DNA from: Azonexus fungiphilus
GTDB lineage: Bacteria; Pseudomonadota; Gammaproteobacteria; Burkholderiales; Rhodocyclaceae
Direction: 5' to 3'
NCBI RefSeq assembly: GCF_003634965.1
Contig: NZ_RBXP01000013.1
Location: forward strand, 62,001-126,000
Length of the DNA stretch: 64,000 nt
Every line of letters starts with the position of its first letter. The stretch's first letter is position 1. Position numbers and translations under genes: made by a program. Below are positions 60,371 to 64,000 of the stretch, in pieces. Under the pieces are notes generated by a model. That model was not told the DNA's origin. It searched no databases and was given only the letters and a program-made list of their open reading frames with translations.

Positions 60371-60398
60371 AAAAAAGGAGGCCGACGCCTCCTTTTTT
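60371..60398. terminator. Terminator after folE2
   Basis: GGAGGC-CGAC-GCCTCC stem flanked by A6 and T6, so it can act in both directions. Confidence 0.9.
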
Positions 60399-60420
60399 AT
60401 TGCCACCGATTTCGCCGGAC

Positions 60421-60449
60421 GAAAAAAAAGGGGCCGCAGCCCCTTTTTT
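60421..60449. terminator. Terminator after rplS
   Basis: GGGGC-CGCA-GCCCC stem (60430-60443) with A-run on the left and T6 on the right; ends the rpsP-rimM-trmD-rplS operon on the minus strand. Confidence 0.88.
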
Positions 60450-60470
60450 GTGTTTCCTGCTTTTCGCGGA

Positions 60471-60842
60471 TCAGGCAGAAGCCTTCTTCGCCGGCAGCTT
60501 TTCCTTGATCCGAGCGGACTTGCCCGAACGGTCGCGGAGGTAGTACAGCTTGGCGCGACGGACGTCACCGCGGCGCTTGACCTCGATCGACGCGACCAGC
60601 GGCGAATAGGTCTGGAAGGTACGCTCGACGCCTTCGCCGGAAGAGATCTTGCGGACGATGAAATTCGAGTTCAGGCCGCGGTTGCGCTTGGCGATGACGA
60701 CGCCTTCGTAAGCCTGCAGACGCTCGCGGTTGCCTTCCTTGACCTTCACCTGGACGACGACGGTGTCGCCCGGCGCGAAGTCGGGAATGGTCTTGCCCAG
60801 GCGGGCGATTTCTTCTTGTTCCAGCTGTTGAATCAGGTTCAT
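60471..60842 (-). CDS. rplS: 50S ribosomal protein L19
   Basis: A 123-residue protein with the L19 core [60 protein letters not shown]. Last gene of the rpsP operon, 22 bp after trmD. Start at the ATG at 60842. Confidence 0.97.
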   Translation of the reverse strand: MNLIQQLEQEEIARLGKTIPDFAPGDTVVVQVKVKEGNRERLQAYEGVVIAKRNRGLNSNFIVRKISSGEGVERTFQTYSPLVASIEVKRRGDVRRAKLYYLRDRSGKSARIKEKLPAKKASA

Positions 60843-60864
60843 GTGAGATCCTTCTTGTAAAACA

Positions 60865-61629
60865 TTACTCACCGCATTGCTCCTCTCCGGAAATTTCCGT
60901 GAGGAGTTGCGTTTCCTCCGCAGTCAGACTGCGGTGCGCCAGCAAATCCGGGCGACGCTTCCGGGTCCGCGCCAGCGACTGCTTGAGCCGCCAGCGACGA
61001 ATTTTCTTGTGATCGCCGGAGATCAGCACCTCGGGCACCGGCATTCCCTCGTAAACCTCGGGACGGGTGTAGTGCGGACAATCCAGCAAACCACCGACAA
61101 ACGAATCTTCCACCGCCGAAGCGGCATCGCCGAGCACCCCGGGCAACTGGCGGACGACGGCATCGATCAGCACCATCGCCGGCAATTCGCCCCCGGAGAG
61201 CACGAAATCCCCGATCGAAATTTCCTCATCGACGCAGCGCTCGATCAGACGCTCGTCAATTCCTTCATAGCGACCGCAGAGCAGGATCAATCCTGCCTCG
61301 CCGCTCGCCAGCTGCATCACCCGCTGATGGGTCAGCGGCTTGCCCTGCGGCGACAGGTAGATGACCCGGCTCGCCGCCAGGCCCGCTTCCCGCTGCCGCG
61401 CCTTGGCGGCGGCAATCGCCTTTTCCAGCGGCCCCGGCTGCATCAGCATGCCCGGCCCGCCACCGAAGGGGCGATCATCGACGCGGCGCCACGCGTTTTC
61501 GGCGAAATCCCGAGGATTCCAGCCTTGCCAGGCCCAGCGCCCTTCTTCCAGCGCCCGTCGGGTAATACCGCTTTGCGTCACGGCGGCGAACATCTCCGGG
61601 AAGATGCTCACGCAGTCGAACCGGATCAC
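60865..61629 (-). CDS. trmD: tRNA (guanine-37-N1)-methyltransferase
   Basis: A 254-residue SPOUT enzyme. The knot motifs [15 protein letters not shown] and [24 protein letters not shown] bind SAM. I use the GTG at 61629, which overlaps the rimM stop (GTGA) and gives the usual opening [13 protein letters not shown]; a GTG 15 bp upstream is possible. Confidence 0.95.
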   Translation of the reverse strand: MIRFDCVSIFPEMFAAVTQSGITRRALEEGRWAWQGWNPRDFAENAWRRVDDRPFGGGPGMLMQPGPLEKAIAAAKARQREAGLAASRVIYLSPQGKPLTHQRVMQLASGEAGLILLCGRYEGIDERLIERCVDEEISIGDFVLSGGELPAMVLIDAVVRQLPGVLGDAASAVEDSFVGGLLDCPHYTRPEVYEGMPVPEVLISGDHKKIRRWRLKQSLARTRKRRPDLLAHRSLTAEETQLLTEISGEEQCGE

Positions 61630-62138
61630 CAGTCGCTGCCCCACGCGACGCGAATGCGCCCTGCTTCCTTCTCCACCGCCAGCACCACCGCCTCGACAAA
61701 AGGCAGCAGCCGTTCGGTGCCGTCCCCGGCAACCACGCGCAACACATCGTTGGCACCGGTCTCGAGCAGCCCGGCAACGGTGCCGAGCGTCTCGCCTGCT
61801 TCATTGACGACTGCGAGGCCGACCAGGTCGGCCCAGTAGAACTCGTCATCGCCGGTCGCCGGCAGCGCGTCGCGCGCCGCCCCGATCAGCATGCCCTTGA
61901 GGGCTTCGGCCGCGGTCCGGTCATCGACGCCGGCAAGCGCGACGACGATGCCGTCGCCGTGCGCCTTCAGCCCGTTCAGGCCGATTGCACGCCACGGACC
62001 ACCTTCCTTGCCGATCTGCCAGGCGGCGATTTCGCGCCAGGCCAGCGGATCGTCGCCGAACACATGCAGACGGAGCCAGCCACGGATGCCGTAAGGCTCG
62101 GCCAGCCGTCCGAGGACGACGATGTCGCTACCGGTCAA
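61626..62138 (-). CDS. rimM: 16S rRNA processing protein RimM
   Basis: A 170-residue protein: RimM N-domain ([25 protein letters not shown]) and PRC barrel ([23 protein letters not shown]). No ATG or GTG is available near the expected N terminus; TTG at 62138, 13 bp after the rpsP stop, gives the right length. Acts in 30S maturation. Confidence 0.9.
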   Translation of the reverse strand: MTGSDIVVLGRLAEPYGIRGWLRLHVFGDDPLAWREIAAWQIGKEGGPWRAIGLNGLKAHGDGIVVALAGVDDRTAAEALKGMLIGAARDALPATGDDEFYWADLVGLAVVNEAGETLGTVAGLLETGANDVLRVVAGDGTERLLPFVEAVVLAVEKEAGRIRVAWGSDW

Positions 62139-62151
62139 GGCCGACAGGGTC

Positions 62152-62403
62152 TCAGGCGGCCTGCTTGGCGTTCTGCTTGACCAGGCGGGCAGCCGTCGGC
62201 GACAGCTGGGCGCCCTGCTCCAGCCAGTAGGCCAGGCGGTCGGCAGCAATGCGCAGGGTTTCGGCGGCGCCGGAAGCAACCGGGTTGTAGAAGCCGATGC
62301 GCTCGACGAAACGGCCGTCGCGACGGTTACGGGAATCGGTAACGACCATGCTGTAGAACGGGCGCTTCTTGGCGCCACCACGGGCAAGACGGATAACAAC
62401 CAT
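62152..62403 (-). CDS. rpsP: 30S ribosomal protein S16
   Basis: An 83-residue protein, [41 protein letters not shown], full S16 signature. First gene of rpsP-rimM-trmD-rplS, with a good sigma-70 promoter upstream. Confidence 0.97.
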   Translation of the reverse strand: MVVIRLARGGAKKRPFYSMVVTDSRNRRDGRFVERIGFYNPVASGAAETLRIAADRLAYWLEQGAQLSPTAARLVKQNAKQAA

Positions 62404-62438
62404 TGGAATACTTTCGTTAGCTGGGAAAAAGACGCGAG

Positions 62439-62466
62439 ATTATATCTGTAAATCGATAAAAAACAA
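62439..62466 (-). promoter_or_regulatory. Sigma-70 promoter of the rpsP operon
   Basis: On the minus strand TTGTTT (62466-62461), a 16-bp spacer and TATAAT (62444-62439). The start site would be about 62432, 29 bp before the rpsP ATG. Confidence 0.78.
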
Positions 62467-62551
62467 GCCACTTACCCGGACGACCGGTGAAGAGGGTGCG
62501 AAACGGCCGAGGATGGGGGCCGCTGGCTTTTTTTGCTATTCTCTCAAAATC

Positions 62552-64000
62552 ATGAGCAAATCTTCACAAAACAACAATTCCGCCCAAAACGAAGGCAGCA
62601 TCAAGAGCATTCTCGAATGGCTGGCGCTCGCCCACGGCCGCTCCAGCGCCGAAGACACCGAGGAGCTGCTGCGCCAGGTCCTCTACCTGCGCGAGGCGGC
62701 GGTATCGACCAGCCAGCGGGTCAAGTTGCTCGACCTGCTCTACGCCCACGCCGAGGAAATCGTGCGCAGCGAACTGCCGCGCCTGAACGAACTGTCACTG
62801 CCCATCTCGCGCAAGACCCGGCAGCGCGTGCGCCTGCTCCTCGAATTGCTGGAAACGCTGACCCAGGATTATTTCAATACCCTGGCCGTACTCTACGACC
62901 CGGATACCCAGGCCGCCGGCAGCACGCCGCAGATCTCGCTGCGCCGGGCGATGCTGTCGATCGCCTGGCAGATCCACATCCACCACCTGATCGCCTCGCC
63001 GCCCCGGCCCGGGCTCTGGCAGCAGTTGCACTCGGCCTTCCGCACCGCCCGCCGGCTCGGCCTGGAGAGCGCCGAGGGCCCGCGCCAGTCGGCCAGCATC
63101 GAACGCCTCTACGGCAACATCCTGCTGACGGCGATCGCGCAGCCGGCATCCTTTTCGTCGGACGAACTGGAGTTCATCAACACCCTGGTTGAAGGCAGCC
63201 CCTGCCAGCTCGCCTTCAGCCCGACACCGGCGGGCCCTGCCGCGAGCGCCTTCTGGATCGATCTCGACCGCGACTTCCCGGCGCACGCCCAGGTCCGCCG
63301 CTCGCCGGGCGACGACATCCAGCCGCTGTACTTCTCCTGCGCCGGAATCGCCGCCCACGTTGCCGGCCTGCGCCAGGCCCTGGGCAGCGGCAGCACACCG
63401 GAAAGTCTGGGCCTGCCGGAATTTGCCGGCAGCCGCGCCGGCATCGGCGTACTCCGCCGCCTGGAAAAGCTCTGGGGCCAGCCGGCCAAGCGCAAGTTCT
63501 CGCGCCGTCGCCAATCGTACCGGGCCCGCCTGTGCGCCGGCCTGGGCACGCTCTGCCACCTGCTGCGCCACCCCGACGAAGCGACCGACCTCAGCGAATG
63601 GATGGTCACCAACGAAAGCCCCGACGGTTTCGCGCTGATGCACATGGCCGGCAACACGACCCAGCTGCGGGTCGGCGACATCGTCGCCATCCAGCCGCAG
63701 GACGAGCACATCGCCCGCGACGCCCACTGGCACGTCTGCATCGTGCGCTGGGCGATCTCGGAGAACCCCGAGCACATCGAGGTCGGCCTGCAGCTGCTCG
63801 CCTCGCGCGCGGTCGTCGCCCAGGTCGCCCAGCCGTACAACCTCGGCGCCGGCAAGGTGGCCGCGCTGATCCTGCCGGAGACGCCGCCTTTGCGCAGCAG
63901 CCAGTCGCTGGTCGTGCCGCCCGGCCTGCTCGGCGAAAACAGCCGGCGCATCGTCCTGCTCGTCGAGCAGGACAACCTGGCCATCCGCGAAGTCCGGACC
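62552..64000 (+). CDS. Conserved hypothetical protein, possible PilZ-like C-terminal part (3' end missing)
   Basis: The first 483 codons are in the window and the frame runs off the right edge. The N-terminal 370 residues are mainly helical and soluble. From about residue 340 the sequence becomes basic (KRKFSRRRQSYRARLC). Then a beta-rich part, NESPDGFALMHMAG, LRVGDIVAIQP and VRWAISENPEHIEVGLQLL, recalls PilZ-type c-di-GMP-binding barrels, but without a clean RxxxR plus DxSxxG motif. No Shine-Dalgarno precedes the ATG. I do not recognise the family with certainty. Confidence 0.65.
   Translation, partial: MSKSSQNNNSAQNEGSIKSILEWLALAHGRSSAEDTEELLRQVLYLREAAVSTSQRVKLLDLLYAHAEEIVRSELPRLNELSLPISRKTRQRVRLLLELLETLTQDYFNTLAVLYDPDTQAAGSTPQISLRRAMLSIAWQIHIHHLIASPPRPGLWQQLHSAFRTARRLGLESAEGPRQSASIERLYGNILLTAIAQPASFSSDELEFINTLVEGSPCQLAFSPTPAGPAASAFWIDLDRDFPAHAQVRRSPGDDIQPLYFSCAGIAAHVAGLRQALGSGSTPESLGLPEFAGSRAGIGVLRRLEKLWGQPAKRKFSRRRQSYRARLCAGLGTLCHLLRHPDEATDLSEWMVTNESPDGFALMHMAGNTTQLRVGDIVAIQPQDEHIARDAHWHVCIVRWAISENPEHIEVGLQLLASRAVVAQVAQPYNLGAGKVAALILPETPPLRSSQSLVVPPGLLGENSRRIVLLVEQDNLAIREVRT

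Overview
The window reads as chromosomal DNA of a high-GC, facultatively anaerobic betaproteobacterium. The gene content and gene orders suggest Rhodocyclales (Dechloromonas/Azonexus-like). That placement is my inference from these features, not from a marker gene: ribF-ileS-lspA-fkpB-ispH, xseB-ispA-dxs and rpsP-rimM-trmD-rplS operons, a DUF3579 gene, class I PHA synthase, a B12-dependent ribonucleotide reductase, FNR-type regulation, type IV pili and an NAD-linked [NiFe]-hydrogenase. I saw no rRNA, tRNA, CRISPR array, insertion sequence or prophage.

Layout. 0-0.9 kb: a Fur-box-controlled DUF2271/PepSY membrane pair, cut by the window edge. 0.9-8.3 kb: a copper/cytochrome-maturation block (SafE-type membrane protein, CopA ATPase, PAS-GGDEF-EAL protein, CopZ-like chaperone), then hemN and fnr with an FNR-type promoter between them. 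8.3-11.1 kb: a LysR regulator with a palindromic operator, rnk and gdhA. 11.1-13.5 kb: a four-gene operon (hemerythrin, DUF2249, polytopic membrane protein, SirB2-like) behind a perfect FNR/DNR box, suggesting a nitrosative or low-oxygen role. 13.5-16.7 kb: phaC coupled to a soluble chemoreceptor-tip-like protein and a diiron metallo-beta-lactamase-fold protein of the ODP type. 16.7-21.3 kb: a beta-CASP nuclease, a universal stress protein and a large sensor kinase. 21.3-26.4 kb: hoxFUYHW, a soluble NAD-reducing hydrogenase.

26.7-34.9 kb: fabI, a possible kinase-fold protein, a Cys-phosphatase, a MaoC-Pta fusion and ackA, followed by an NrdR-controlled class II ribonucleotide reductase, then a DUF3579 gene and rpsT. 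35.4-41.6 kb: a minor pilin/PilY1 cluster of clearly lower GC than its surroundings. 41.8-62.4 kb: mostly housekeeping operons (isoprenoid precursors, lipoprotein signal peptidase, Ile-tRNA synthetase, riboflavin kinase, amidase, TsaE, QueG, FolE2, ribosomal genes). Between them lie two more c-di-GMP proteins, a sulfurtransferase, a SpoIIAA-like protein, an EamA transporter and a Rieske oxygenase. The window ends inside a protein with a possible PilZ-like C-terminal region.

Themes. Oxygen/redox adaptation recurs (FNR, anaerobic haem synthesis, hemerythrin, ODP, H2/NAD, acetate kinase, oxygen-independent RNR), as does c-di-GMP signalling (three enzymes). The least-described pieces are the PhaC/chemoreceptor-tip/ODP operon, the kinase-like/phosphatase pair in the acetate operon, the c-di-GMP enzyme inside the copper cluster, a dispersed family of GTCGAC-centred palindromes at gene ends, and repeated CTAG stop-codon sharing between convergent genes.
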